From an uncultured Flavobacteriales bacterium (GTDB lineage Bacteria > Bacteroidota > Bacteroidia > Flavobacteriales_D > Crocinitomicaceae), in contig CAIOSO010000175.1 of NCBI GenBank assembly GCA_903860985.1, positions 1 through 40,057 of the forward strand: 40,057 bases of DNA, written 5' to 3'. Under the pieces are notes generated by a model. The model saw only the letters and a program-made list of their open reading frames with translations. It was not told where the DNA came from and made no database searches. This document shows, one piece after another, positions 1-10,263 of this stretch (positions are counted from its first letter, which is position 1; every line of letters starts with the position of its first letter). Made by a program: the position numbers and the translations under genes.

Positions 1-524
1 ATTATTCACCACATCAATACGAAGTATACCAAGCAATGTTGTATGCAGATACGAACGGAGTTTTAATGATTCACGCGGCAGGAAATGATGCGAAAGATGT
101 GGACGTCGAACCGAATTTTCCAACATCACATTTTGACTTTCAAGATGAGTCCTTTAGTAATTTATTAACCATTGGAGCTTCCACACGAACAAAAGGAGAA
201 GCCATGGTAGCTGAATTTTCAAATTTTGGAGCGGAAACAGTGGATGTATTTGCACCGGGATTGGAAATCTATAATTCCGTTCCGCAAAGTGCTTACATGA
301 ACCTACAAGGAACTTCGATGGCAGCGCCAATGGTTGCAGGTGCAGCCGCTATGTTGAAATCGTATTTCCCAAGCTTAGACATGTGGACAATCAAAACGAT
401 TCTATTAGAATCAGCAACAGTTTATACAGATTTTGGATTCCCATCGAAATCGGTAACAGGTGGTATTGTGAACTTGAAGTCAGCAGTGAAAGCTTGTGAG
501 AAAGCGGTTAAGTCAAGAAACTAA
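1..524 (+). CDS. Subtilisin-like S8 family serine protease, C-terminal part (5' end outside window)
   Basis: The reading frame is already open at base 3, so only the C-terminal part of the protein is present. It carries the oxyanion-hole Asn region (HAAGNDAK) and the catalytic-Ser motif GTSMAAP followed by MVAGAAAML, both hallmarks of subtilases; the Asp and His of the triad lie upstream of the window. It closely resembles the end of the complete S8 protease at 11374-12963 in the same motifs (HAAGNDAK, FAPG..IY..VP, GTSMA.P, YFP.L), so the two are paralogues. No T9SS C-terminal sorting domain follows the catalytic domain; the protein ends shortly after it. Probably exported, as its paralogue has a signal peptide. 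The next gene begins one base after the stop, suggesting co-transcription. Confidence 0.9.
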   Translation, partial: YSPHQYEVYQAMLYADTNGVLMIHAAGNDAKDVDVEPNFPTSHFDFQDESFSNLLTIGASTRTKGEAMVAEFSNFGAETVDVFAPGLEIYNSVPQSAYMNLQGTSMAAPMVAGAAAMLKSYFPSLDMWTIKTILLESATVYTDFGFPSKSVTGGIVNLKSAVKACEKAVKSRN

Positions 525-525
525 G

Positions 526-987
526 ATGCGGATCATCCTCTTATCTCTGTTTTTCTTTAGTACGTTTATTGCACGAACACAGTCCAATGAAACGCTAACA
601 AGCCTCGATAAACTGGTGAACGAATGGCATCTTTCTGCTGCCAAGGCGAATTTCCAGGAATACTTTAATGCGACGACGAACGATTTCATCTTTTTAGGAA
701 CTGCTCCAGGTGAACGTTGGAATAAAGCGGAATTTCAATCGTTTTGCAAACCATATTTCGATAAAGGAAAGGCATGGGACTTTAAACCGAGTAAACGACT
801 ATGGAATTTTACCGCTAACGGCACAATCGCATATTTCGATGAGGATCTAGATACTTGGATGGAGTCCTGTCGAGGAAGCGGTATCTGTGTACTGGAAAAC
901 GGTGAGTGGAAAATTGCTTACTATAACTTGACTGTCCTGATTGAAAACGAGAAAATCAAAGAATTTATAAAGCTTCGAAAAGAATAA
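526..987 (+). CDS. Secreted SnoaL/NTF2-like domain protein
   Basis: 153 residues. The in-frame ATG at 526 is preferred over one at 496 because it gives a clean signal peptide (MRIILLSLFFFSTFIARTQ) and avoids a long overlap with the protease gene. The mature part, about 130 residues, has the pattern of a SnoaL-like/NTF2-like cone fold: an N-terminal helix with a WHLSAAKAN segment, a middle segment F.FLGTAPGERWNK typical of DUF4440-like proteins, and a final strand block ENGEWKIAYYNLTV. Proteins of this family are usually small-molecule-binding or of unknown function, so no reaction can be assigned. The stop codon shares a base with the prmC start (TAATG), which points to translational coupling. 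The fold assignment is inference from pattern. Confidence 0.75.
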   Translation: MRIILLSLFFFSTFIARTQSNETLTSLDKLVNEWHLSAAKANFQEYFNATTNDFIFLGTAPGERWNKAEFQSFCKPYFDKGKAWDFKPSKRLWNFTANGTIAYFDEDLDTWMESCRGSGICVLENGEWKIAYYNLTVLIENEKIKEFIKLRKE

Positions 988-1856
988 TGTTTGTTTCTGA
1001 CAATACGCTGAAATCCGCAAAGAATTACTTTTACGATCGGCTTGATTCCCGTTTTTCTAACACAGAATTAAAGTCCATGTGGACACAATTGATTTGTAAA
1101 CGAATGAATTGGTCTTCCAGTGACTTGTTATTAAATCAAGGTGAACGCTTGTCGGAATCCGATCTTTTGTATGTGCGAAGTTTCGTGAAAGGATTGCTGA
1201 ACGATGTTCCCTTCCAGTATTTAGTCGGAGAAACGGATTTTTATGGGTTAAACATTTCTTGTGACTCCCGCGCATTGATTCCTCGTCCAGAAACGGAGGA
1301 ATTGGTTTCATGGATCATTGAAACGAATGCTCACCCCAAACGAATCATCGATTGCTGCACAGGAACAGCATGCATTGCACTCGCATTAAAAACTGCTTAC
1401 CCGAATGCCAGTGTTCAAGCATTAGATTATTCCAAAGAAGCATTGGACTTAAGTGCAGAAAATGCTAAAAAGCTGAACTTAGATTTGGAATTGATTCACG
1501 AGGATGCGCTGCATTTTACTGAGCGTTTTCTCTCGGAAGCAAACGGATACGACATCATCGTTTCAAATCCACCGTACATTCCTGAACAAGAAAAAAGCAC
1601 GATGTCCAAACATGTGCTCGAGCACGAGCCTTCGATGGCCTTATTTGTGGACGATCAAGATCCCATTATTTTTCACAAGGAACTCATCAAATTTGCTGAT
1701 CTCAAATTAGTCGAAGGAGGATTTTTGTTTTTTGAACTTCATGAATTATATGGGGAGGAAGTGAAAGAATACCTTCAATTATTTGAGTTTGATAAAATTG
1801 AAATACGTAAAGATTTACAGGGTAAATCTCGTATGTTGAAAGCGCAAAAAGTGTAA
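987..1856 (+). CDS. prmC: Peptide chain release factor N5-glutamine methyltransferase PrmC (HemK)
   Basis: 289 residues, normal for the family. PrmC methylates the Gln of the GGQ motif in release factors RF1 and RF2 with S-adenosylmethionine. The N-terminal helical domain carries PFQYLVGETDFYGL, the usual PrmC signature, and is followed by LIPRPETEELV. The catalytic motif NPPY is at residues 194-197 (VSNPPYIPE). The SAM-binding motif I is unusual: residues 122-128 read DCCTGTA where DxGTGSG is common, so two of the expected small residues are Cys124 and Ala128. The start overlaps the previous stop by one base, and ligA follows after nine bases, so it is probably part of a run of co-transcribed genes. 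Confidence 0.93.
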   Translation: MFVSDNTLKSAKNYFYDRLDSRFSNTELKSMWTQLICKRMNWSSSDLLLNQGERLSESDLLYVRSFVKGLLNDVPFQYLVGETDFYGLNISCDSRALIPRPETEELVSWIIETNAHPKRIIDCCTGTACIALALKTAYPNASVQALDYSKEALDLSAENAKKLNLDLELIHEDALHFTERFLSEANGYDIIVSNPPYIPEQEKSTMSKHVLEHEPSMALFVDDQDPIIFHKELIKFADLKLVEGGFLFFELHELYGEEVKEYLQLFEFDKIEIRKDLQGKSRMLKAQKV

Positions 1857-1862
1857 CTTTAG

Positions 1863-3871
<2,009 letters not shown>

Positions 3872-3872
<1 letters not shown>

Positions 3873-4342
3873 TGAGTAGTAAAAATATATGGGAATCTGC
3901 AAAATCTTTGCTCGTTGCGTTTAATTACGAAAATGAGGAGCAATTAAAAGAATTTAGGAAATCCTTAGATAGCATGCTCAATGCGAGTAATGTGGATCGC
4001 TTAATTATTGTCGTGAATGTTCCGAAAGAAGTGGACAAGAATACGCTTCCGCCACATTTTTTGATTTATTACAATTCCCCAATTGATTTTAATTTTTGGA
4101 ATAAATTAAAAGACGTTCAATTGGAAACCGAATTGCAAAGAGCATATGACCTTGTCATCTGGTTTGGACATACGGACGCAAAAATATTTCCATATATTCA
4201 AGATGCATCAGTGCAACGAAGAATTATTGTCAATGAAAAAGAAGCATCCTTCGATTTACAATTGAATGCTGGGTCAGATGAGCCCGCAGAAATGCTTCAT
4301 TTCGTTATCGAAACACTAAAAAAAATATCTACGAATGAATAA
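3872..4342 (+). CDS. DUF6913-like conserved protein between ligA and dapA
   Basis: 156 residues, starting with GTG that shares its first base with the ligA stop. No signal peptide or membrane segment is evident, so it should be cytoplasmic. The chain alternates helices and strands (DRLIIVVNVPKE, HFLIYYNSPIDF, YDLVIWFGHTDAKIF, FDLQLNAGSDEP) and ends in a helix HFVIETLKKI. It resembles the DUF6913 family that I associate with Bacteroidota; I recall no function and no catalytic motif stands out. It overlaps dapA by eight bases and ligA by one, so it is very likely co-translated with both. Family name is from memory of sequence pattern and context, so moderate confidence; that it is a real gene is firm. 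Confidence 0.8.
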
Positions 4343-5213
4343 TCCATTTACAGGATCAGGCGTTGCCTTGGTTACCCCCTTTTTAGAAAATGAACAAATT
4401 GATTTTGCAGCACTTCGACGTTTAGTTCGATTGCAAATTGATGGTGGTACTGATTTCCTTGTAGTTCAGGGAACTACTGGAGAATCCCCCGTTCTAACGC
4501 AAGAGGAGAAAATGGAGGTGTTACAAACGGTGATCGATGAAAATAAGGGGCAATTGCCAATTGTTTATGGAGTAGGTGGAAATAACACACGTGCTCTAGA
4601 AGGAATTTTCTCTAAACTTCCTAAAGGAGTGGATGGTATTTTATCCGTTTCTCCGTATTACAATAAACCAATTCAAAAAGGAATTGTTCAACACTTCAAA
4701 TTGGTGGCTTCTTATACAGATCTGCCGATTATTCTGTATAACGTTCCTGGAAGAACGGGTTCTAATATGTCTCCTGAAACAACGCTTGCATTAAGTGAAA
4801 TTCCAAATGTGGTAGCGGTGAAAGAAGCATCGGGTAACATGGAGCAAATTATGGAGATAATCCGACTGCGACGTCCGGATTTCGGAGTCATTTCGGGGGA
4901 TGATAATTTAACCATGCCGCTAATTTCGGCCGGTGCAGATGGAGTTATTTCGGTGGTAGCAAATGCTTTCCCTGAAAGATTTTCAACGATGGTTCATGCC
5001 TCTATGTCAGGTGATTTGGACATGGCGAGAAAAGCACACTACGACTTGTTTAACGTGACCAAGATGTTTTTTGAAGAAGGAAATCCAGGTGGAGTTAAGG
5101 TGGCCTTGAATGTGCGCGGACTGATGTTAGAAAAGATGAGATTACCATTGTATCCTGTTTCTGATGGACTTCGAAAACGAATTACTGCGGAAACACAGTC
5201 GATTTTGGCATGA
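4335..5213 (+). CDS. dapA: 4-hydroxy-tetrahydrodipicolinate synthase DapA
   Basis: 292 residues. DapA condenses pyruvate with aspartate semialdehyde, the first committed step of the diaminopimelate/lysine pathway. The TIM-barrel family signatures are intact: the Thr pair in QGTTGESP (Thr47-Thr48), the pyruvate Schiff-base Lys163 in VVAVKEASGNM and the catalytic Tyr135 in ILYNVPGRTG. The length matches E. coli DapA. The start is an ATG eight bases inside the end of the upstream DUF6913-like gene, and the stop overlaps the start of the dipeptidase gene by four bases (ATGA). The neighbour cleaves D-Ala-D-Ala, so this end of the cluster combines cell-wall amino acid synthesis and turnover. Confidence 0.97.
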   Translation: MNNPFTGSGVALVTPFLENEQIDFAALRRLVRLQIDGGTDFLVVQGTTGESPVLTQEEKMEVLQTVIDENKGQLPIVYGVGGNNTRALEGIFSKLPKGVDGILSVSPYYNKPIQKGIVQHFKLVASYTDLPIILYNVPGRTGSNMSPETTLALSEIPNVVAVKEASGNMEQIMEIIRLRRPDFGVISGDDNLTMPLISAGADGVISVVANAFPERFSTMVHASMSGDLDMARKAHYDLFNVTKMFFEEGNPGGVKVALNVRGLMLEKMRLPLYPVSDGLRKRITAETQSILA

Positions 5214-5953
5214 GGACGATCACTTTCGGACTTTCATTCATTTTTTTACTCTTCTCCTGCTCCGATACTCCTTCCCAAAAGGAAGGTACTAAGCTGCTTC
5301 AAGCTACTAATCAACAAAATCCAACGGAAAAATTAAAGGATACAGAGGCTGTTCCCCAATTTGATTTAGTCGATATTCAATCCTTGAATAAAGCAATTTT
5401 TGTTGACTTAAAATATGCCACAGCGGATAATTTCATGGGGATCGTTTTATATGAGCGCTTAAAAAAAGCGTATTTACAGAAGGATATTGCCATTCGCTTA
5501 GATAAAGTTCAATCCTATTTAAGCGATATAAAACCAGGATTCCATTTGTTGATTTACGATGCCCTTCGACCTGTTAGCGTCCAACAAAAAATGTGGGATG
5601 CCCTTGATTCCTTGCCACCTATCGAACGAGGGAAGTTTGTCTCCAATCCCAAAAACCGGAGTTTACACAATATGGGAGCGGCAGTGGACTTAACCATTGT
5701 TAACGAACAGTTGATTCCATTAGACATGGGAGCTGGATATGATGATATTCGTCAAATTGCTTATCCTTCGATGGAGAAACAGTTTAAAGCAGAAGGAAAA
5801 TTGACGGATATTCAATTTGAAAATCGAGAATTACTACGCAAAGTGATGAAGTCTCAAGGATTTCGACAACTTCAAACAGAATGGTGGCATTTTAATGCGT
5901 GTTCACGCGCTGAAGGACTTTTGAAGTATAAGGTCTTAATGGAAGAGCCTTAA
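5210..5953 (+). CDS. VanX-like D-alanyl-D-alanine dipeptidase (M15 family), lipoprotein
   Basis: 247 residues. An N-terminal lipobox (LLFSC, lipid-bearing Cys17) marks it as a lipoprotein. Zinc ligands of the M15D VanX/DdpX family are present: His153 and Asp160 in SLHNMGAAVDLT, and the EWWHF motif with Glu224 (general base) and His227. The substrate-binding Arg120 lies in YDALRPVS. The family hydrolyses D-Ala-D-Ala; here an envelope location suggests recycling of wall dipeptide rather than vancomycin resistance, since no vanH/vanA-like genes are nearby. The residues after the Cys (S-D-T) could fit a Bacteroidota lipoprotein export signal, which is speculative. It overlaps dapA by four bases and its stop overlaps that of the opposite-strand lipoprotein gene. 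Confidence 0.88.
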   Translation: MRTITFGLSFIFLLFSCSDTPSQKEGTKLLQATNQQNPTEKLKDTEAVPQFDLVDIQSLNKAIFVDLKYATADNFMGIVLYERLKKAYLQKDIAIRLDKVQSYLSDIKPGFHLLIYDALRPVSVQQKMWDALDSLPPIERGKFVSNPKNRSLHNMGAAVDLTIVNEQLIPLDMGAGYDDIRQIAYPSMEKQFKAEGKLTDIQFENRELLRKVMKSQGFRQLQTEWWHFNACSRAEGLLKYKVLMEEP

Positions 5954-6579
5954 TAACTAAAGTAAATTTGTGTGGTATCGAATGCTGTTGTATTGGCTTC
6001 TAAATACCCCTGATTCGTTGTGTTCATGACCCAATAAAGCAAGGAGTAAATCGTATTTCCTTTGTTGATGCAATAGATGGATGTATCCACCGCTCCGAAG
6101 AAATCCTGTGCAATAATTGGACAACAATCCAAGCAGGAAGCATATCCTGATTGTTTAATGTATTGAAAGTGGTCTTGTGGTAGCGGATTTGTGTTGATAA
6201 ATTTCAATTCCACCCATGATTTCGCCCAGGTAGCTAAAGGATAAACGTTTTCTTCTTTCAGTTTTAGTTCTGAAAAATAGATGGTTTTTTCGATCGGGAA
6301 ATATAGGTTTTTCGTCACGCGGAGAATATACTTTTCCATTCGTTCACGAGGAACAGTAAAATGATATGCTCCATCTGCACCGAGTATTTGACTTCCTATG
6401 TATTGTTCTGTATTCGAAGCGACGGGAATCTTGTAAATAGACACTTCAGCTCCTGCTAATGTAGTTTGAAACGTATCATCCGAAATAACACCACTTATTT
6501 TGAATTCGCCAGCACCTTTATTACAAGAAAACAACGTGCCGATTAAAAGGATGAATATGCTGAATTTTAGTCGTTCCAT
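5950..6579 (-). CDS. Lipoprotein with carboxypeptidase-regulatory-like N-terminal domain, function unknown
   Basis: 209 residues. The N-terminus (MERLKFSIFILLIGTLFSC) is a lipoprotein signal with lipidated Cys19. The first half (FKISGVISDDTFQTTLAG, then AEVSIYKIP, with GADGAYHFTVP further on) looks like a carboxypeptidase-regulatory-like beta-sandwich, a common adhesive or structural fold in Bacteroidota surface proteins. The second half is not recognised; it holds a cysteine cluster (ASCLDCC) and another Cys (YCINKG), which could be structural disulfides. The gene starts 13 bases inside the end of the FkbM methyltransferase gene, so both are probably one transcript. It converges on the VanX-like gene with four bases of stop-codon overlap. 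Confidence 0.8.
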   Translation of the reverse strand: MERLKFSIFILLIGTLFSCNKGAGEFKISGVISDDTFQTTLAGAEVSIYKIPVASNTEQYIGSQILGADGAYHFTVPRERMEKYILRVTKNLYFPIEKTIYFSELKLKEENVYPLATWAKSWVELKFINTNPLPQDHFQYIKQSGYASCLDCCPIIAQDFFGAVDTSIYCINKGNTIYSLLYWVMNTTNQGYLEANTTAFDTTQIYFSY

Positions 6580-7319
6580 CCCTGCACTAAATTTATTTTT
6601 TCACTAGGAATGAATAAATAATCGCCTTGCTCTGCTTGCTTTCCATTTTCAACTATGCATTTTCCAGCTTGAATGCCGTGTTGAACATAGTTCAAATCTT
6701 GAAAGAAGGATAATAAATATTCGGTATTCTTTGGGTCAATTTCAATTTGTACGATGGGACGTTTTTCCTTCAACACTTCCCCTAATTGACTAAAGACTTC
6801 CCATTCGTGACCTTCGATATCACATTTTATATAATCAATCCGTTCAAATGTGCTAAAGAACGCCGATGTGTTAATCATTTGAACTTGCTGAGTCGTTTGA
6901 TGTTCTCCTTCTTGTTCATTGCTCATAATGTGAGGTAATCCAGTTCGCATCATTCCATTTGTTTTTGGTAAAACCATGGTGATTGATCCGGATGTTTTTC
7001 CAAGCGCTACGTTGTGTAATTCAACATTCTCTTTGCTTCCAATGAAGTAATCCAAAACAGCGTGAAATTGGGGCAATGGCTCAATGGCAATTAATTTTCC
7101 GTTTGGAACCAAGCGGGAAAAGGTTTTTGCGAAATACCCTAGGTTTGCGCCAATATCAATGACCACATAATCAGGTTTGATGATATGCTGTATGAAATAA
7201 TGGAATTTAAAGGATGTTTTATTCTTTAAAAGACCTAAACGATACATAAAGTAGAAACTTCGATGTAAGGTCATCAAGTATTGACGTTCGCTTAATAAAT
7301 AATAGAGTAGTCTTTTCAA
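6567..7319 (-). CDS. FkbM family methyltransferase
   Basis: 250 residues. A SAM-dependent methyltransferase fold is seen from motif I (VVIDIGANLGYFAK) through the acidic residue of motif II (LIAIEPLPQF), then NVALGKTSG and the family-typical YIKCDIEGHEWEVF. FkbM proteins methylate hydroxyl groups, often of sugars or polyketides; the substrate here is unknown. The start given is a TTG, chosen because the region before the first ATG (7274) reads as a natural N-terminus (MKRLLYYLLSERQYL) and fits how I remember related flavobacterial proteins; the ATG at 7274 is the alternative. It is divergent from the S9 peptidase across about 100 bases and overlaps the downstream lipoprotein gene by 13 bases. 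Confidence 0.88.
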   Translation of the reverse strand: MKRLLYYLLSERQYLMTLHRSFYFMYRLGLLKNKTSFKFHYFIQHIIKPDYVVIDIGANLGYFAKTFSRLVPNGKLIAIEPLPQFHAVLDYFIGSKENVELHNVALGKTSGSITMVLPKTNGMMRTGLPHIMSNEQEGEHQTTQQVQMINTSAFFSTFERIDYIKCDIEGHEWEVFSQLGEVLKEKRPIVQIEIDPKNTEYLLSFFQDLNYVQHGIQAGKCIVENGKQAEQGDYLFIPSEKINLVQGWND

Positions 7320-7419
7320 TCTGTTTCCTTTGATAAACGAAGGTACGTGTTTCCAAGTGTACTTCCTTGTTTTTCGATCAAAAATGCACGTATTGAGCAG
7401 AGAATTGTAATTTTAAGGC

Positions 7420-9771
7420 ATGAAAAATTTACTCTTTGGATTGATGGGTATTTGCGCGTTTACATTTCAAGCGAATGCTCAATTGGATTTGAAACAAATA
7501 ATGTCCGGTAACACCTTCGTAGGGAATTCACCGGAATCGTATAATTGGTCCATTGACGGAAAATCCATTTATTTTTACTGGAATCCGGAAAACATGATTG
7601 GATCTAGTCTCTTTCAATATTCTTTAAAGGATCAGAAGTACACGAAATTATCCGATTCGCTAGCATCTTCTGTGGTGTTCTTTGATGCTGCTCAACGTGA
7701 TTTTCAACGTCAATTCATGAGCGATGAAGGTGTTTTGTGGAGCGTGGACAAAGCAACTGGTTCACGTCAAACCCATCTGCAAACAACCAATGGTGTTTAC
7801 AACGTACAACGCGCCAAGATTCCAACAATTGTACTTTTTCAGCAAGGTGATCAAGCGTATGCTCTTGATATCCAATCAGGGTTCATCAAACAATTGACAA
7901 ATTTTAAAGCGGGGGACAAAAAAACACAGGAAAAAGACAGTAGTTTTCTGGAAAAACAACAAGTCGAGTTGTTTGAGTTTATTCAAGATAAAAATGAACG
8001 ATCAGCCTATTATAAAAAACAAGGTGAAACCTCACGGTTTAGCTTTCCAAAGGAACAATTTGTCGGTGCGGCAAATTGGAGTGACATTCAAGTTGATCCA
8101 TCAGTCAGTTATGCGGTTTTTCGTGTGACAGAAGAAACGGATTCCAAACCAACAAGTGTCGAGCAGTTTGTGACGAACGATGGATTTACGAAACATCAAT
8201 TGGCTCGCGATAAAGTCAGTGCAAGTGAGCCAAATCAGAAAATGGTTTTGTATCAGATGGCTGCAGACACATTGATTTATTTGGATTTTTCCAAGTTGAC
8301 AGATATTCGCCTGAAACCAGCTTATTTGAGAGAGAAGGATTCTGTTTCGCAATATAAACAAGATCGTCCGCTGTTTATTCATGCGGTAAAATTTGCTCAA
8401 AATCAACCATTGGCACTTTGTGATGTTCGAAGTTCAGATAATAAAGACCGATGGATTGTGTTAATTAACTTGGAAAAAGCAAGTATCCAAGAAATCGAAC
8501 ATCAACACGACGAAGCATGGATTGGCGGTCCTGGTATTTCTTCTTGGAACGAAGCGGATGGCAACATGGATTGGATTTTAGATGGTGAGTCGTTTTATTT
8601 TCAATCAGAAGAAACGGGATATTCAACAGTGTATCAATATGAACTGTCGAAAGGAAAAAAATCATGCCTTTGGCCAGTGGCAAAAACAGAGGTTTACGAA
8701 GTACGATTGTCAAAAGATCGCGAAAACATGTACCTCGAGTACAATCCATGTGAAATTGGAAAAACGGGTCACCATGCTTTTGGTAAATTGAATCTTGAGA
8801 ATTTGACGTTTACGCCGTATGCACAATTGCAAGTTGGGTTTAATGAAGTGCGCTTATCACCGGATGAAAAAAACATGGTGGTTCGACAGTCCTTTGCCAA
8901 TAAACCTTGGGAATTGTATGTAAAGGAAAACAATCCAACGAAGCGCGATTTGAGTCAAATTACACATTCTACCTCGGACGCGTTTGAATCCTATCGTTGG
9001 ATTGATCCAGAAGTGATTTCGATACCCGCATCTGATGGTGTTCCCATTTTTGCGCGTATTTACGAGCCAACAAAGGAAACGAAAAATGGCGCGGCAATTT
9101 TCTTTGTTCACGGTGCGGGATATTTGCAAAATGCACATCATTATTGGAGTAATTATTACCGTGAGTACATGTTTCATCATTTGTTGATGGATAAAGGATT
9201 CACTGTCATTGATTTGGATTACCGAGCGAGTGAAGGCTATGGTCGTGATTACCGAACAGCCATCTATCGTCACATGGGTGGAAGAGATTTGGAGGATTTT
9301 GTCGATGCAAAAGCGTTCATGGTGAAAAACTATGGAATTGATGCAAAGCGAGTAGGGATGTACGGTGGATCCTATGGTGGATTCATTACTTTGATGGGAT
9401 TATTGACAAAACCAAATGAATTCGCATGTGGAGCGGCTTTGCGTTCGGTGACGGATTGGGCACATTACAATCATGAATACACAAGCAATATTTTAAATAG
9501 TCCAGAAACCGATCCGGAAGCTTATCGTAAAAGTTCGCCGATTTATTTCGCTGAAAATTTACAAGACCCACTTTTGATGTTACACGGAATGGTCGATGAT
9601 AACGTGCAATTTCAAGATGTCGTTCGTTTGAGCCAACGATTTATTGAACTTGGAAAAAAGGATTGGGATTTAGCTGTTTATCCAGTGGAATCTCATGGAT
9701 TCAAAGAATCCTATTCATGGTATGATGAATACCGACGCATTTTGGAATTAATGGAAAAGCACTTAAAATAA
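7420..9771 (+). CDS. Secreted prolyl oligopeptidase / dipeptidyl peptidase IV-like S9 peptidase
   Basis: 783 residues. A signal peptide (MKNLLFGLMGICAFTFQANA) sends it to the periplasm or beyond. The first 500 residues form a beta-propeller-like region, starting PESYNWSIDGKSIYFYW; the C-terminal 250 residues are an alpha/beta-hydrolase. The Ser is in GGSYGGF (Ser651), the Asp in MVDDNVQFQ (Asp726 or Asp727) and the His in ESHGF (His759), the triad of family S9. Members cleave peptides after Pro or Ala; specificity here is not determinable. A GNAT acetyltransferase gene follows after four bases, so both are likely transcribed together. An element TAATTTTA ends four bases before the ATG, like the one before ligA. 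Confidence 0.93.
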   Translation: MKNLLFGLMGICAFTFQANAQLDLKQIMSGNTFVGNSPESYNWSIDGKSIYFYWNPENMIGSSLFQYSLKDQKYTKLSDSLASSVVFFDAAQRDFQRQFMSDEGVLWSVDKATGSRQTHLQTTNGVYNVQRAKIPTIVLFQQGDQAYALDIQSGFIKQLTNFKAGDKKTQEKDSSFLEKQQVELFEFIQDKNERSAYYKKQGETSRFSFPKEQFVGAANWSDIQVDPSVSYAVFRVTEETDSKPTSVEQFVTNDGFTKHQLARDKVSASEPNQKMVLYQMAADTLIYLDFSKLTDIRLKPAYLREKDSVSQYKQDRPLFIHAVKFAQNQPLALCDVRSSDNKDRWIVLINLEKASIQEIEHQHDEAWIGGPGISSWNEADGNMDWILDGESFYFQSEETGYSTVYQYELSKGKKSCLWPVAKTEVYEVRLSKDRENMYLEYNPCEIGKTGHHAFGKLNLENLTFTPYAQLQVGFNEVRLSPDEKNMVVRQSFANKPWELYVKENNPTKRDLSQITHSTSDAFESYRWIDPEVISIPASDGVPIFARIYEPTKETKNGAAIFFVHGAGYLQNAHHYWSNYYREYMFHHLLMDKGFTVIDLDYRASEGYGRDYRTAIYRHMGGRDLEDFVDAKAFMVKNYGIDAKRVGMYGGSYGGFITLMGLLTKPNEFACGAALRSVTDWAHYNHEYTSNILNSPETDPEAYRKSSPIYFAENLQDPLLMLHGMVDDNVQFQDVVRLSQRFIELGKKDWDLAVYPVESHGFKESYSWYDEYRRILELMEKHLK

Positions 9772-9775
9772 AGAT

Positions 9776-10213
9776 ATGTTAGTGAGAGAATTGGTGGACA
9801 AAGAGGAAATGCTCATGCACCTTAATGTTTTGCAAGAGTTGTATCCAAGCTTGACCTTGGAAACGTATTCACGTGAGTTAGATGAGATGCTTCCTTGTCG
9901 CTACGGACAAGTGGGTGTATTTGAAGAGGAAGAGTGCATTGCCATTTCTGGTTTTTGGATTGGAAACAAACTTTGGATCGGTAAGTACTTAGAATTAGAT
10001 AACATCATCGTTCGTGCATCTCACCGTAGTCAAGGTGTTGGCAAGTTGATGTTTGATTTTCTAGAGAGAAAAGCCTTTGAACAACAGTGCAAGATGCTTT
10101 CACTGGATTCGTACACCAGTAACTTTAAAGCACACAAGTTTTTCTACAATGAAGGATATGCGCCAAAAGGATTTCACTTTGTGAAATTATTGGACAAGGA
10201 CGCGATTCGTTAA
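9776..10213 (+). CDS. GNAT family N-acetyltransferase
   Basis: 145 residues, no signal peptide, cytoplasmic. The acetyl-CoA binding motif A is clear: the strand LDNIIVRASH is followed by the RxxGxG loop (Arg84-Ser-Gln-Gly87-Val-Gly89) and helix KLMFDFLERKA. The end, LDSYTSNFKAHKFFYNEGY, is the usual motif B with the conserved aromatic residue. The acceptor is unknown; small GNATs of this type acetylate amines, antibiotics or protein N-termini. It sits four bases after the S9 peptidase stop and is the last gene of that unit, because a strong bidirectional hairpin follows at 10221-10245. Confidence 0.88.
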   Translation: MLVRELVDKEEMLMHLNVLQELYPSLTLETYSRELDEMLPCRYGQVGVFEEEECIAISGFWIGNKLWIGKYLELDNIIVRASHRSQGVGKLMFDFLERKAFEQQCKMLSLDSYTSNFKAHKFFYNEGYAPKGFHFVKLLDKDAIR

Positions 10214-10220
10214 ACAAAAA

Positions 10221-10245
10221 AAACCGAGTCTTTCGAACTCGGTTT
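10221..10245. terminator. Bidirectional intrinsic terminator between the GNAT gene and trxB
   Basis: A perfect nine-base-pair stem (AAACCGAGT at 10221-10229 pairing with ACTCGGTTT at 10237-10245) closes a seven-base loop. It lies between the convergent stops at 10213 and 10264. On the + strand the stem's own T-run follows it; on the - strand the A-rich run before the stem becomes a T-tract, so it is better suited to ending trxB and also serves the + strand genes. Confidence 0.8.
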
Positions 10246-10263
10246 ATCTGTTGTAATGCTTTA

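Noticed and set aside
5210-5953. Vancomycin-resistance gene (vanX)
   Set aside because: Catalytic residues fit VanX-type dipeptidases, but no vanH, vanA or vanRS-like genes are near and it is a lipoprotein coupled to dapA.
8857-9273. A 138-residue open frame on the - strand inside the S9 peptidase gene
   Set aside because: The + strand encodes the conserved hydrolase domain here; the reverse frame has no family features, no promoter and no plausible start region.
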